A DNA stretch of 64,000 nucleotides from Gemmiger formicilis (GCF_018784445.1 NZ_WQOH01000052.1:244810-308809); one strand, 5' to 3'; numbered from the stretch's first letter, positions 1 through 8,088 are shown. The notes: a model not told the origin generated them from the sequence alone. Numbers and translations are program-made.

Positions 1-181
1 TGGCCGCTGTATCCGGCTCATCCGGCATGGCTGCAAAGGCCAGCACCGTGCCTGCCGCCGCCCAGCAGGGCAGGGGAAAGAGCACTGCCGCCATGCCGCG
101 CCCCACGGCCTGCATATCCAGAGCCGCACGCAGGGTCCTGGCCTGTGCGCGGGCTTCGCGTTTTGTCATCTGCCGCACCAT
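1..181 (-). CDS. 5-formyltetrahydrofolate cyclo-ligase, N-terminal part
   Basis: This leftward gene runs off the window edge, so only about 60 residues are visible. The enzyme converts 5-formyl-THF to 5,10-methenyl-THF using ATP, in cytosolic one-carbon metabolism. The visible part fits the family: a basic N-terminal helix with LR, then a short hydrophobic stretch, then the family-like run TVLAFAAMPDEPDT near residues 48-59. Two starts are possible, ATG at 181 (purine-rich GAAAGG directly in front, too close) and ATG at 169 (the same element about 12 bases upstream); 169 may be the real one. The identification rests only on the N-terminus. Confidence 0.72.
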   Translation of the reverse strand, partial: MVRQMTKREARAQARTLRAALDMQAVGRGMAAVLFPLPCWAAAGTVLAFAAMPDEPDTAA

Positions 182-367
182 CCTTTCATTTCGTATTATC
201 ATAGCACATCTGCCCTCACCCTACAAGACGGAAAAGTCGGACGTGTTGTTACAGCAGCGACAAAATTTTACTGCCATCTTGCCCAATGCGCTATAATGGA
301 GTATAATATAATCTGTATTGTTATGTATATACTGTCCTATAAAATATAGAAAAAGGAGATTCCAACC

Positions 368-934
368 ATGGGCAAGTTTAATTTTATCAAGACTGAGATT
401 CCTGAAGTGCAGATCATTGAGCCGACCGTCTTTGGCGACGACCGCGGCTATTTCATGGAGACCTACCAAATCGACGAGTTCGCCGCTGCCGGTATCGACA
501 AGCCCTTCGTGCAGGACAACCAGAGCCGCTCCACCAAGGGCGTGCTGCGCGGTCTGCACTTCCAGACCAAGCACACCCAGGGCAAGCTTGTCCGCGTGAC
601 CCTGGGCGAGGTATTCGACGTCGCCGTGGACTGCCGCCCCAACAGCAAGACTTTTGGTAAGTGGGTGGGCGTGACGCTGTCCGCCGAGAATAAAAAGATG
701 CTCTGGATTCCCGAGGGCTTTGCCCACGGCTTTGTCGTGCTGTCTGACGTGGCCGAGTTCTGCTACAAATGCACCGACGTCTACGACCCGACTGCCGAGG
801 GCGGCATCCCGTACGACGACCCGACCGTCAACGTGCAGTGGCCTGACTGCGGCTGTGCGCACAAGACCAGCGCCAAGGATAAGGAGCACACCCCCTTCGC
901 CGAGCAGAAGTTCGAGTATTTTGAAAAATATTGA
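368..934 (+). CDS. rfbC: dTDP-4-dehydrorhamnose 3,5-epimerase (RmlC)
   Basis: The 188-residue protein is a full-length cupin epimerase. RmlC epimerises C3 and C5 of dTDP-4-keto-6-deoxyglucose on the route to dTDP-L-rhamnose. The core motif RGLHFQ (61-66) supplies the catalytic His64; Lys73 and Tyr133 sit where the family has its substrate-binding Lys and catalytic Tyr. An AAGGAG ribosome site precedes the ATG. The stop is followed by the GTG of the ABC permease after only 9 bases, so it leads a polysaccharide export operon. No rmlA, rmlB or rmlD is in the window, so the rest of the pathway must be elsewhere. Confidence 0.93.
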   Translation: MGKFNFIKTEIPEVQIIEPTVFGDDRGYFMETYQIDEFAAAGIDKPFVQDNQSRSTKGVLRGLHFQTKHTQGKLVRVTLGEVFDVAVDCRPNSKTFGKWVGVTLSAENKKMLWIPEGFAHGFVVLSDVAEFCYKCTDVYDPTAEGGIPYDDPTVNVQWPDCGCAHKTSAKDKEHTPFAEQKFEYFEKY

Positions 935-943
935 GGATAAGCT

Positions 944-1741
944 GTGCAAAATCTGAAAAACACCTTTGCAGGGTTCTGGAAGTACCGCTACCTGCTGCAA
1001 AATCTTATCACCCGCGACTTCAAGCTGAAATACCGCCGCAGCGTGCTGGGCGTAGCCTGGAGCGTGCTGAACCCGCTGCTGACCTGCCTGGTCATGTGGG
1101 CCGTGTTCGGTGCGCTGTTCAACCAGCGCGGCCAGGGTATTGAGGATTTTCCGCTGTTCCTCATCATCGGCCAGCTGATGTTCAACTTTTTCCGCGAGAG
1201 TACGACCATGGCCATGGAGAGCGTGCTGAAAAACGGCCCATTGCTGCGAAAAGTGTACATCCCTAAGTACATTTTCCCACTGGAAAAGTGCTGCTTTGCG
1301 CTGGTCAACTTCTTCTTCAGCCTGGTGGCACTCTTCATCGTGGCGCTGCTGACCTGGTCGCACATTTCGGTCAAGACCGTACTGCTGGCCGTCTATCCCA
1401 TCGTCATGCTGTTTATTTTCAGCCTGGGCATCGGGCTGATTTTGTCAACGCTCTACGTTTTTGTGCGCGATATCATGCACATTTGGGAAGTGTTCTGCAC
1501 CCTGCTCGTCTACGGCAGCGCCATCTTCTACGACCCGCGCCAGATGGAAAGCTGGATGCAGTACATCATCAACCTGAACCCCATCTACTGGTACATCACC
1601 TCGGTGCGTTCCTGCGTCATGTGGGGCGAAGGGCTGACCCCGAACATGGTGCTCATTCCGTTCCTCTGCGCCGCACTCAGCCTGGGGCTGGGCGTCTGCG
1701 TCTTTAAAAAGAACCAGGACAAATTCGTCCTGTACATGTAA
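944..1741 (+). CDS. ABC-2 type polysaccharide/teichoic-acid export permease
   Basis: A 265-residue integral membrane protein with about six hydrophobic segments of the TagG/RfbA/Wzm type (ABC2_membrane). The N-terminus ITRDFKLKYRRSVLG followed by W and NPLL is typical of these exporters. It would form the channel that moves a lipid-linked glycan across the membrane together with the ATPase encoded immediately downstream. The GTG start at 944 is chosen because GAGG lies 7 bases upstream and the rfbC stop is just ahead. Substrate is unknown; the rfbC neighbour suggests a rhamnose-containing glycan. Confidence 0.9.
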   Translation: MQNLKNTFAGFWKYRYLLQNLITRDFKLKYRRSVLGVAWSVLNPLLTCLVMWAVFGALFNQRGQGIEDFPLFLIIGQLMFNFFRESTTMAMESVLKNGPLLRKVYIPKYIFPLEKCCFALVNFFFSLVALFIVALLTWSHISVKTVLLAVYPIVMLFIFSLGIGLILSTLYVFVRDIMHIWEVFCTLLVYGSAIFYDPRQMESWMQYIINLNPIYWYITSVRSCVMWGEGLTPNMVLIPFLCAALSLGLGVCVFKKNQDKFVLYM

Positions 1742-1753
1742 GGGGGCATCGAA

Positions 1754-2530
1754 GTGGCAGAACAGAAACCCATTATCTCCATCGACCATGTTTCGATGCG
1801 CTTCAACCTTGCCAAAGAAAAGCACGAGAGCCTGAAAGAGTATTTCGTGGCGCTGCTGCACGGCGGTGTGCGCTTTGACGAGTTTTTTGCTTTGGACGAT
1901 GTATCGTTTGATATCATGCCCGGCGATTTCTACGGCCTGATTGGCTTAAACGGCAGCGGCAAGTCCACGCTGCTGAAAGTCATTTCCGGCGTGTATAAGC
2001 CCAGCGCGGGCCGCGTCACGGTCAACGGCACGATTGCACCGCTGATTGAGTTGGGCGCGGGCTTTGACATGGACCTGACCGCGCGGGAGAACATCTATTT
2101 AAACGGCACGGTGCTGGGCTACACGCCCAAGTACATCGACTCAAAATTTGACGATATCGTCGAGTTCAGCGAATTGCAGGATTTTCTCGACGTACCGCTG
2201 AAAAACTACTCTTCCGGCATGGTGGCGCGTTTGGCCTTCGCCGTGGCGACGATGACGAAGCCCGATATCCTGATTGCCGACGAGATTCTGTCGGTGGGCG
2301 ATTTCCTGTTTCAGGAAAAGTGCGAAAAGCGCATGGCGGAGCTGCTTTCCGGCGGTACCACGGTCATTTTGGTCAGCCACTCCATTGACCAGATCGAGCG
2401 TATGTGCAACAAGGTCGCCTGGCTCGACCACGGCCATCTGCGCCGCTTAGGCCCGACGAAGGAGATCACCGCCGAGTACCGCAGGTTCGAGAAAAAGGAC
2501 GCCATGCCTGCGAAAGTTACCGAGGAATAA
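1754..2530 (+). CDS. Polysaccharide/teichoic-acid ABC exporter, ATP-binding subunit
   Basis: A 258-residue nucleotide-binding subunit of the TagH/RfbE class. Walker A is GLNGSGKST (64-72), the signature is YSSGM and the Walker B region is ILIADEILSVGD. The stretch IELGAGFDMDLTARENIYLNG is characteristic of glycan exporters. It ends soon after the core domain, so it has no Wzt-like C-terminal glycan-binding domain, unlike the second exporter ATPase at 39879-41156. It starts with GTG behind AGGGGG, 12 bases after the permease gene. Confidence 0.92.
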   Translation: MAEQKPIISIDHVSMRFNLAKEKHESLKEYFVALLHGGVRFDEFFALDDVSFDIMPGDFYGLIGLNGSGKSTLLKVISGVYKPSAGRVTVNGTIAPLIELGAGFDMDLTARENIYLNGTVLGYTPKYIDSKFDDIVEFSELQDFLDVPLKNYSSGMVARLAFAVATMTKPDILIADEILSVGDFLFQEKCEKRMAELLSGGTTVILVSHSIDQIERMCNKVAWLDHGHLRRLGPTKEITAEYRRFEKKDAMPAKVTEE

Positions 2531-2533
2531 ACG

Positions 2534-4408
2534 ATGCCCGAAAATGCAAAACCGAACAACGAGCGCCCCGCCGACCTTGCCGTACAGGACAGCGTGGGCG
2601 GCATGGCGCGGCGGCTTTTGAATCCCGCCCACCTGCGGGATCTGGCCGGGCGCAGTGTGCGCACCTTGCGGGAGCAAGGGGCCGAGCAGCTGTGGCGCGA
2701 CGTGAAATTTCGCGTCGGTCTGGCCATGCACCACGACGACTGGCGGCATCGGGCAGATATCCCGCTGCGCCGGGAGCTGAAAGCCCAACGCGCTGCACAT
2801 TTGCAGGGGCCGAAGGTCAGCATCATCGTCCCGTTGTACAACACGCCGCCGAAATTTTTTGACGAAATGCTGCAAAGTGTCGTCAAACAGACCTACACGA
2901 ACTGGGAATTGGTGCTGGTGGACGCCAGCGACGCCGACAAGCGGCTGGAAAGCCGCCTGCCCAAGGCCGTGCCCGGCACCATCGTCTATGAACCGATTGA
3001 GAACGGCGGCATTGCGGCCAACACGACCCGTGGGTTCGAGCTGGCCACCGGCGATTTTGTTGCCCTGCTGGACCACGACGACGTACTGTATTTAAACGCA
3101 CTGTTCGAGGTTGTACAGACCATCCAAAACACCGGTGCAGATTTTGTGTACAGTGATGAAATTGTCCTCTCCGCCGATTTGAAGGAGCTGGGCGGCTACC
3201 ACTTCAAGCCCGACTTTGCGCCGGACTACCTGCGCGGGGTCAACTTCATTACCCATCTGGCCGTGTTCAGCCGCCCGCTGCTGGATGCCGCCGGGGCCTA
3301 TGAATCGAAAGAGTTTGACGGCGCACAGGACCACGATTTGATTCTGCGCCTGACTGAAAAAGCCCAGCACATCGAGCATATCAAGAAAGTACTCTACATC
3401 TGGCGCGGCCATGCAGGCTCAACGGCAGCCGGCATGGAGGCCAAGCCCTACGCCATCGCGGCGGGGGAGCGGGCCATCGACGCGCAGCTCGAACGTCTCA
3501 GCCTGCCGGGGCACGCCATGGCGGTGCCCGATGCACCCGGCGCGTTCCAGGTCAAGTACGAGCTGACCGGCCACCCGAAAATCAGCGTGCTGATTCCCAA
3601 CAAGGACCACACCGACGACCTGGACCGCTGTCTGACAAGTCTGTACAAAAACGCCGGGTATGACAATTTTGAGGCCATCGTCATCGAGAACAACTCCACT
3701 GACCCGGCGACATTTGCCTACTATAAAACGCTGCATGACCGGTTCCCGACCTGCAGGGTCGTGACGTTTGAGGGGAAAGGCCCGTTCAATTTCTCGGCTA
3801 TCAACAACTTTGGCGCGACGTTTGCCGAGGGTGAGCACCTGCTGCTGCTGAACAATGATATCGAGATTTTGTCACCCGACTTTTTGCGCGAACTGCTGAG
3901 CTACAGCCAGCGGCCCGATGTGGGCGCGGTGGGCGCAAAGCTCTACTACCCCGACGACACGATCCAGCACGCGGGCGTGCTCATGGGCATCAACGGCAGC
4001 GCGGGCCACAGCCACAAGAGTTACCCCCGCACGGCCGTCGGCGATATGTACCGCCTGGTCACGACGCAGGATTACATGGCCGTGACCGGTGCCTGCCTGA
4101 TGACGAAAACCGCACTCTACCGTGCATTTGGCGGTCTGGACGAGGAAAAGTTCGCCGTTGCCTACAACGACGTGGACTACTGCCTGAAGTTGTGGCAGAA
4201 AGGCCTTTTGAACGTCTACACGCCCCGCGCCGAGGCCTACCATTACGAGAGCAAGAGCCGAGGCCTGGACACCCTGAGCGAGAACGCCCGCCGATACGAG
4301 CGCGAGAAAGCGAATTTCTACGCAAAATATAAACAGTATATCGACAATTACGACCCTTATTACAACCCACATTTCAACAATCTGTTTGAAAATTTCGGGT
4401 TGAAGTGA
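2534..4408 (+). CDS. Two-domain family 2 glycosyltransferase
   Basis: A 624-residue protein with a basic N-terminal region (about 1-90) and two GT2 (GT-A) domains. Domain 1 starts at KVSIIVPLYNTPP and contains the DHDDV metal site; domain 2 starts at KISVLIPNKDHTDDL and has LLLNNDIE. The layout resembles O-antigen/rhamnan glycosyltransferases such as RgpF/WsaE-like enzymes that add two sugars in turn. No membrane segment is evident, so it probably acts at the inner face of the membrane. It starts 3 bases after the ATPase gene and is clearly paralogous to the gene at 4922-6754. Sugar specificity cannot be read from sequence. Confidence 0.9.
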   Translation: MPENAKPNNERPADLAVQDSVGGMARRLLNPAHLRDLAGRSVRTLREQGAEQLWRDVKFRVGLAMHHDDWRHRADIPLRRELKAQRAAHLQGPKVSIIVPLYNTPPKFFDEMLQSVVKQTYTNWELVLVDASDADKRLESRLPKAVPGTIVYEPIENGGIAANTTRGFELATGDFVALLDHDDVLYLNALFEVVQTIQNTGADFVYSDEIVLSADLKELGGYHFKPDFAPDYLRGVNFITHLAVFSRPLLDAAGAYESKEFDGAQDHDLILRLTEKAQHIEHIKKVLYIWRGHAGSTAAGMEAKPYAIAAGERAIDAQLERLSLPGHAMAVPDAPGAFQVKYELTGHPKISVLIPNKDHTDDLDRCLTSLYKNAGYDNFEAIVIENNSTDPATFAYYKTLHDRFPTCRVVTFEGKGPFNFSAINNFGATFAEGEHLLLLNNDIEILSPDFLRELLSYSQRPDVGAVGAKLYYPDDTIQHAGVLMGINGSAGHSHKSYPRTAVGDMYRLVTTQDYMAVTGACLMTKTALYRAFGGLDEEKFAVAYNDVDYCLKLWQKGLLNVYTPRAEAYHYESKSRGLDTLSENARRYEREKANFYAKYKQYIDNYDPYYNPHFNNLFENFGLK

Positions 4409-4932
4409 TGAAGCCAAAACGGAAAATCAACCGCCTTACGGAGTACGATTACGCACAGAACGGCGCGTATTTCATCACGATTTGCACGCACGAACGACAG
4501 AGGATTTTGTGGGAAAATGATACGTTCACGGAAGCCGAGAATGTAGGGGCGAGCATTGCTCGCCCGCAGCACCCACCCGCGTTGTCCAAAGCAGGAAAAG
4601 TTGTAGAGCGGTGTATTTGGGAAATCCCAAAACAGTATCCGCATATCTCGTTAGAAAAGTACGCCATAATGCCAAACCATGTTCATTTGTTGTTGTTAAT
4701 CCAGAATGGGCCGGGCGGGCGACCAATGGTCGCCCCTACAATCTCTACCGTTATACAGCAATTTAAAGGTGTCGTTTCCAAGCGGCTTTCCCGCCCCATC
4801 TGGCAAAAATCTTTCCATGACCATGTTGTACGCACCGAACATGGCTACGCACAAATTTGGCAGTATATCGACACGAACCCCCGCCTCTGGCACAAAGATT
4901 GCTTTTATGAGGAGCCACCCCATGAGCCTTGA
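4408..4932 (+). CDS. REP-associated tyrosine transposase (RAYT, IS200-like)
   Basis: A 174-residue Y1-transposase-fold protein. The HUH metal motif appears as MPNHVHLLLLI, with the candidate catalytic Tyr in the C-terminal helix around QIWQYIDTNP; YFITICTHER near the N-terminus is the usual first strand. RAYTs act on single-stranded REP palindromes. The ATG overlaps the stop of the upstream glycosyltransferase (TGATG) and its end overlaps the start of the next one, so it sits cleanly inside the operon. Two family-A palindromes (4543-4567 and 4717-4739) lie inside its own reading frame in opposite orientation and encode VGASIARPQ and GGRPMVAPT. Confidence 0.88.
   Translation: MKPKRKINRLTEYDYAQNGAYFITICTHERQRILWENDTFTEAENVGASIARPQHPPALSKAGKVVERCIWEIPKQYPHISLEKYAIMPNHVHLLLLIQNGPGGRPMVAPTISTVIQQFKGVVSKRLSRPIWQKSFHDHVVRTEHGYAQIWQYIDTNPRLWHKDCFYEEPPHEP
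4543..4567 (+). repeat. Family-A REP-like palindrome inside the RAYT gene (forward)
   Basis: Begins with the family tag GTAGGGGC, then the palindrome GAGCATTGCTC and CGCCCGC. It matches the intergenic family-A repeats seen throughout the window but is read in frame as coding sequence. Confidence 0.85.
4717..4739 (-). repeat. Family-A REP-like palindrome inside the RAYT gene (reverse)
   Basis: Inverted copy: GGGCGACCAATGGTCGCCCC closed by the reversed tag ending in CCCCTAC. With the forward copy at 4543 it forms the head-to-head pair typical of intergenic BIME-like units, with 149 coding bases in between. Confidence 0.85.
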
Positions 4933-6754
4933 GACAAAACGCATCAAAGAGCTGTTCGGCTATGCGCGGACCCTGACGAAAGAACAGGGCGTCGGCGTCA
5001 TGGCCGGGCGGGCCGTCGGCTTTTTTAAACGGCGGTTCTTCGGCAAAAAGGCGCGGTACCTGCCCGCAAAACAGACATTAGACGTTCAGCGTGCCGACCC
5101 GGCCGCTAAGACCTGGCCCACCATCAGCATCCTGACGCCGCTGTACAACACGCCACCGCAGTTTTTGCAGCAGTTTTTGAACAGCGTGCAGGCCCAGACC
5201 GCGCCGAACTGGCAGCTGGTGCTGGTGGATGCCAGCGATGACGCCCACCCCGACGTTGCCAAAACCGTGCAGGCCCGCGCCGCGCAGGACAAGCGCATTG
5301 TCTACGCCAAAATTGAGAATAAGGGCATCGCCGCCAACACAAACGAGGCCGCCAAGCTCGCCACCGGGGACTACCTGGCCCTGGCCGACCACGACGATAT
5401 GCTGGCCCCCCACGCCGTCTACTGCATGGGCAAGGCCCTGGCCGAAAGCGGTGCAGCCTTCGCGTACAGCGACGAGGCCCTGTTTGAAAAAACGCCCGAG
5501 CATCCCCGCGTCGGCCACTTCAAGCCCGACTACGCGCCCGAGTACCTGATGGCGGTCAACTACATCTGCCACCTGGCTGTCTTCAAAAAATCGCTGTTCA
5601 ATGCCGTCGGCGGCGAACGACCCACGTGCGACGGTGCGCAGGATCACGACTTATTCCTGCGCCTCATCGATGAAATGCAGCGCACTGACCCCGCAGCCAA
5701 GCCGCTGCACATCCCGCAGGTGCTGTACTATTGGCGCGTGCATGCGGCATCCACCAGCGGCGGCACGGCGGCTAAGCCCTATGTCGAGCAGGCCGCGCAG
5801 CGCGCCGTCGCCGACCACCTCGCTGCCACCGGGCGGCAGGGCAGGGTGGAGGCCGGGCGCTTCCCCGGCACCTGCCACGTCGTCTGGGACATCCCGGAGC
5901 CGCAGCCCCTCGTGTCTATTTTGATCCCCAACAAAGATCACACCGACGATCTGGAAAAATGCCTGCACAGCATCTACGCCAAGACGACCTATGAAAATTT
6001 TGAGGTCATCGTCATTGAGAACAACTCCACCGACCCCGCCACAACGGCCTACTACAAAAAGCTGCCCGACCGCTACGACCGCGCCCGGGTCGTGACCTAC
6101 AAGGGCGGGTTCAATTTCAGCCGCATCAACAATTTTGGCCGCAAGTACGCTGCGGGCAAGTATCTGTTGCTGCTGAACAACGACGTCGAGGTCATCAACG
6201 GCGACTGGCTCACCCAGATGGTGGGCGAGTGCAGCCAGCCCGGCGTCGGCATCTGCGGCGCGATGCTCTACTACCCCGACGACACGATCCAGCACGCGGG
6301 CATCATCACCGGGCTGGGCGGCTACGCGGGCCACAGCCACAAGTACCACAAGCGCGGCGGCAGCGGGTATATGTTCCGCCTGGCCACCGTGCAGGATTTT
6401 TCGGCCGTGACGGCCGCCTGCCTGCTGGTGCGCACCGCCGTTTATGACGAAGTGCACGGCCTGGACGAGGAGTTCACCGTCGCCTACAACGACGTGGACT
6501 TCTGCCTGCGGGTGCGGGATGCCGGCTACCGCATCGTCTGGACGCCCTATGCCGAGCTTTACCATTATGAGAGCAAGAGCCGCGGCTCGGACGAGAACGA
6601 CCCGGCCAAAAAAGCTCGTTTTGACGCCGAGCACGACCGCCTGTATGCCGTACACGGCAGGGACAACATCCTGCACGACCCCTATTACAGCCCATCACTG
6701 TCTCTGGACTATGAAGATTTCCGTGAGAGCGGAGATTTGCGGAATTTGAAATGA
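4922..6754 (+). CDS. Two-domain family 2 glycosyltransferase (paralogue of the gene at 2534)
   Basis: A 610-residue protein. The ATG at 4922 is chosen because GAGGAG stands 8 bases ahead and the protein then opens with MSLETKRIKELF; a longer open frame extends back into the transposase gene but has no support. Two GT2 domains are present: TISILTPLYNTPP with DHDDM, and VSILIPNKDHTDDL with LLLNNDVE. Domain 2 is nearly superimposable on that of the upstream paralogue (same NKDHTDDL, VIENNSTDPAT and YYPDDTIQHAG blocks), so the pair arose by duplication. It ends the operon before a repeat element and a terminator. Confidence 0.9.
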   Translation: MSLETKRIKELFGYARTLTKEQGVGVMAGRAVGFFKRRFFGKKARYLPAKQTLDVQRADPAAKTWPTISILTPLYNTPPQFLQQFLNSVQAQTAPNWQLVLVDASDDAHPDVAKTVQARAAQDKRIVYAKIENKGIAANTNEAAKLATGDYLALADHDDMLAPHAVYCMGKALAESGAAFAYSDEALFEKTPEHPRVGHFKPDYAPEYLMAVNYICHLAVFKKSLFNAVGGERPTCDGAQDHDLFLRLIDEMQRTDPAAKPLHIPQVLYYWRVHAASTSGGTAAKPYVEQAAQRAVADHLAATGRQGRVEAGRFPGTCHVVWDIPEPQPLVSILIPNKDHTDDLEKCLHSIYAKTTYENFEVIVIENNSTDPATTAYYKKLPDRYDRARVVTYKGGFNFSRINNFGRKYAAGKYLLLLNNDVEVINGDWLTQMVGECSQPGVGICGAMLYYPDDTIQHAGIITGLGGYAGHSHKYHKRGGSGYMFRLATVQDFSAVTAACLLVRTAVYDEVHGLDEEFTVAYNDVDFCLRVRDAGYRIVWTPYAELYHYESKSRGSDENDPAKKARFDAEHDRLYAVHGRDNILHDPYYSPSLSLDYEDFRESGDLRNLK

Positions 6755-6762
6755 GTTGATTG

Positions 6763-6916
6763 CCTTCCCCCGTGGGGGAAGGTGCCCGAGGCCCCGACCG
6801 AGGGCGGATGAGGGGCGGGTTTGCCCTATTGCCCGTCAGTGGGAAATTCCCGGTAAGTTTGCCCCTCATCAGTCAGCGGGCGGGGCCGCTGACAGCTTCC
6901 CCCCTCTGGGGAAGCC
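6763..6916. repeat. Family-B MITE-like palindromic element, copy B1
   Basis: Terminal hairpins CCTTCCCCCGTGGGGGAAGG and GACAGCTTCCCC...GGGGAAGCC flank an internal GGATGAGGGG ... CCCCTCATCAGTC pair. The same plan recurs at 11981, 49663, 52374 and 54556. It has no coding capacity, so it is a non-autonomous element. Confidence 0.8.
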
Positions 6917-6924
6917 ATACTGAC

Positions 6925-6962
6925 AAAAAACGCACGCCGTAAATTTCACGGCGTGCGTTTTT
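6925..6962. terminator. Bidirectional intrinsic terminator
   Basis: Stem CGCACGCCGT / ACGGCGTGCG with an 7-base loop, A-run on the left and T-run on the right. It can end both the rightward glycan operon and leftward cysE. Confidence 0.88.
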
Positions 6963-6963
6963 A

Positions 6964-7614
6964 TTATTCTTTTTTATCCGGCGGGAACTCGCCCTGCTTT
7001 TCGGCCTCTAAGCGGCTCAGGCGGGCTTCCAGTTCGGAGATACGCTGGTTGACGATATCCGGCAGATCCTGCTGATCCAGGTCGTCCGCCGGAACGCACT
7101 TGACGCTGCCGACCCGCACGACCTCGGCGGGGACGCCGACGGCGGTGGCGTTGGCGGGCAGGTTTTTCAACACCACACTGCCCGCGCCGACGCGGACGTT
7201 ATCGCCGATATAAACCGGGCCCAGCACCTTGGCCCCCGCGCCGATCAGGACGTTGTTGCCCAGCGTCGGGTGGCGCTTGCCAGTATCCTTGCCGGTGCCG
7301 CCCAGGGTCACACCGTGGTAGATCGTGCAGTTGTCGCCGATTTCCGCCGTTTCGCCAAAGACGATGCCCATGCCGTGGTCGATAAAGAGCTTGCGGCCGA
7401 TTTTGGCGCCGGGGTGAATTTCAATGCCGGTCAGGTGGCGTGCCAGCTGGCTGACGAACCGCGCCAGAAAGAAACACTTATGGTTGTACAAAAAATGCGC
7501 AATCTTGTGCGTGACCAACACATGAAAGCCGGGATACAGGATAATAACCTCCGCCACATTGCGCGCGGCGGGGTCTTTATCGCGGATATTTTTTGCATCT
7601 TCCCAAAGGCCCAT
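6964..7614 (-). CDS. cysE: Serine O-acetyltransferase
   Basis: A 216-residue enzyme transferring acetyl from acetyl-CoA to serine, the first step to cysteine. The left-handed beta-helix hexapeptide repeats run from about residue 64, and the family signature IDHGMGIVFGETAEIGDN and YHGVTLGGTGKDTGKRHP (catalytic His region) is intact. It is the short form that lacks the long N-terminal helical domain of enterobacterial CysE. The C-terminal tail beyond GVPAEVVRVG is acidic and coiled-coil-like (LEARLSRLEAEKQ). It stands alone, behind a good leftward promoter at 7650-7678. Confidence 0.94.
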   Translation of the reverse strand: MGLWEDAKNIRDKDPAARNVAEVIILYPGFHVLVTHKIAHFLYNHKCFFLARFVSQLARHLTGIEIHPGAKIGRKLFIDHGMGIVFGETAEIGDNCTIYHGVTLGGTGKDTGKRHPTLGNNVLIGAGAKVLGPVYIGDNVRVGAGSVVLKNLPANATAVGVPAEVVRVGSVKCVPADDLDQQDLPDIVNQRISELEARLSRLEAEKQGEFPPDKKE

Positions 7615-7649
7615 AGTTCATTCCTCTTAACTTCACCATAATAATTTAT

Positions 7650-7678
7650 AGTATAGCATATTTTTGTGCCGGGTGCAA
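7650..7678 (-). promoter_or_regulatory. Sigma-A-type promoter of cysE
   Basis: On the minus strand TTGCAC and TATACT are separated by 17 bases, about 35 bases upstream of the cysE ATG. Confidence 0.75.
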
Positions 7679-7852
7679 TGCTTGCAAAAAATCGCGCTGC
7701 ACGGTATACTGAACCCAAACCACACAAAAACGAGGGGGGGTGCTGTAAGGTTGGCCGCATCGGCACACGCTGTAAATACACTTTTATCAATTTGTACAAA
7801 AGTCGGCGCAAAAATTCAGGAAATCCCTACTTTCGCAATCCGGGCGTTTGCA

Positions 7853-7881
7853 TTGACACTGCCGCGTGTGCATGGTACAAT
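7853..7881 (+). promoter_or_regulatory. Promoter of the pyrC operon
   Basis: TTGACA (7853-7858) and TACAAT (7876-7881) with an exact 17-base spacer. It lies about 200 bases ahead of pyrC, giving a long 5' leader. Confidence 0.85.
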
Positions 7882-7923
7882 AAGTAAAACCCATGTAAAA
7901 ATGACGGGAAGGAGCTTGCCAGA

Positions 7924-8004
7924 ATGATGATGCAGTTTGTTTCTTGCTTCAAAATTCACGGTGCAGTGTTTTTTCCTGCTGTTGATTTGAGTGTGACTTT
8001 TTGA
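7924..8004 (+). CDS. Predicted pyrimidine-operon leader peptide
   Basis: A 26-codon frame follows a strong ribosome site (GGGAAGGAG, 9 bases upstream) and starts with three ATG codons. Its codons are very T-rich from the middle onward (for example TTT TTT CCT GCT GTT). The stop codon TGA at 8002-8004 abuts the base of the terminator stem that starts at 8005. This geometry is that of the enteric pyrBI leader peptide, where a closely following ribosome blocks the terminator. The peptide itself probably has no function. Its translation is inferred from the ribosome site and position only. Confidence 0.6.
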   Translation: MMMQFVSCFKIHGAVFFPAVDLSVTF

Positions 8005-8033
8005 CTTTTCCCTTTTGGGAAAAGTTTTTTTTT
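8005..8033 (+). terminator. Attenuator terminator in the pyrC leader
   Basis: Perfect 8-bp stem CTTTTCCC / GGGAAAAG with a TTTT loop, followed by nine T residues. It lies between promoter and pyrC, so it must be read through for expression. This identifies it as an attenuator. Confidence 0.82.
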
Positions 8034-8063
8034 GCCCAAATCCCCTAGGGGCCTTTGGGCAAA
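8031..8063 (+). promoter_or_regulatory. Second strong hairpin just before the pyrC ribosome site
   Basis: TTTGCCCAAA pairs with TTTGGGCAAA around an inner CCCC-TA-GGGG stem. It directly follows the attenuator and shares three T residues with its T-run, and precedes the AAGGAGG site of pyrC by about 12 bases. It could stabilise the read-through mRNA or tune ribosome access; the role is inferred. Confidence 0.55.
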
Positions 8064-8088
8064 AGGAAATGGTAAGGAGGTTCCCACC

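Noticed and set aside
4706..4921. N-terminal extension of the second double glycosyltransferase
   Set aside because: It lies inside the RAYT gene in another frame and spans a REP palindrome; ATG 4922 has the ribosome site and matches the paralogue's beginning.
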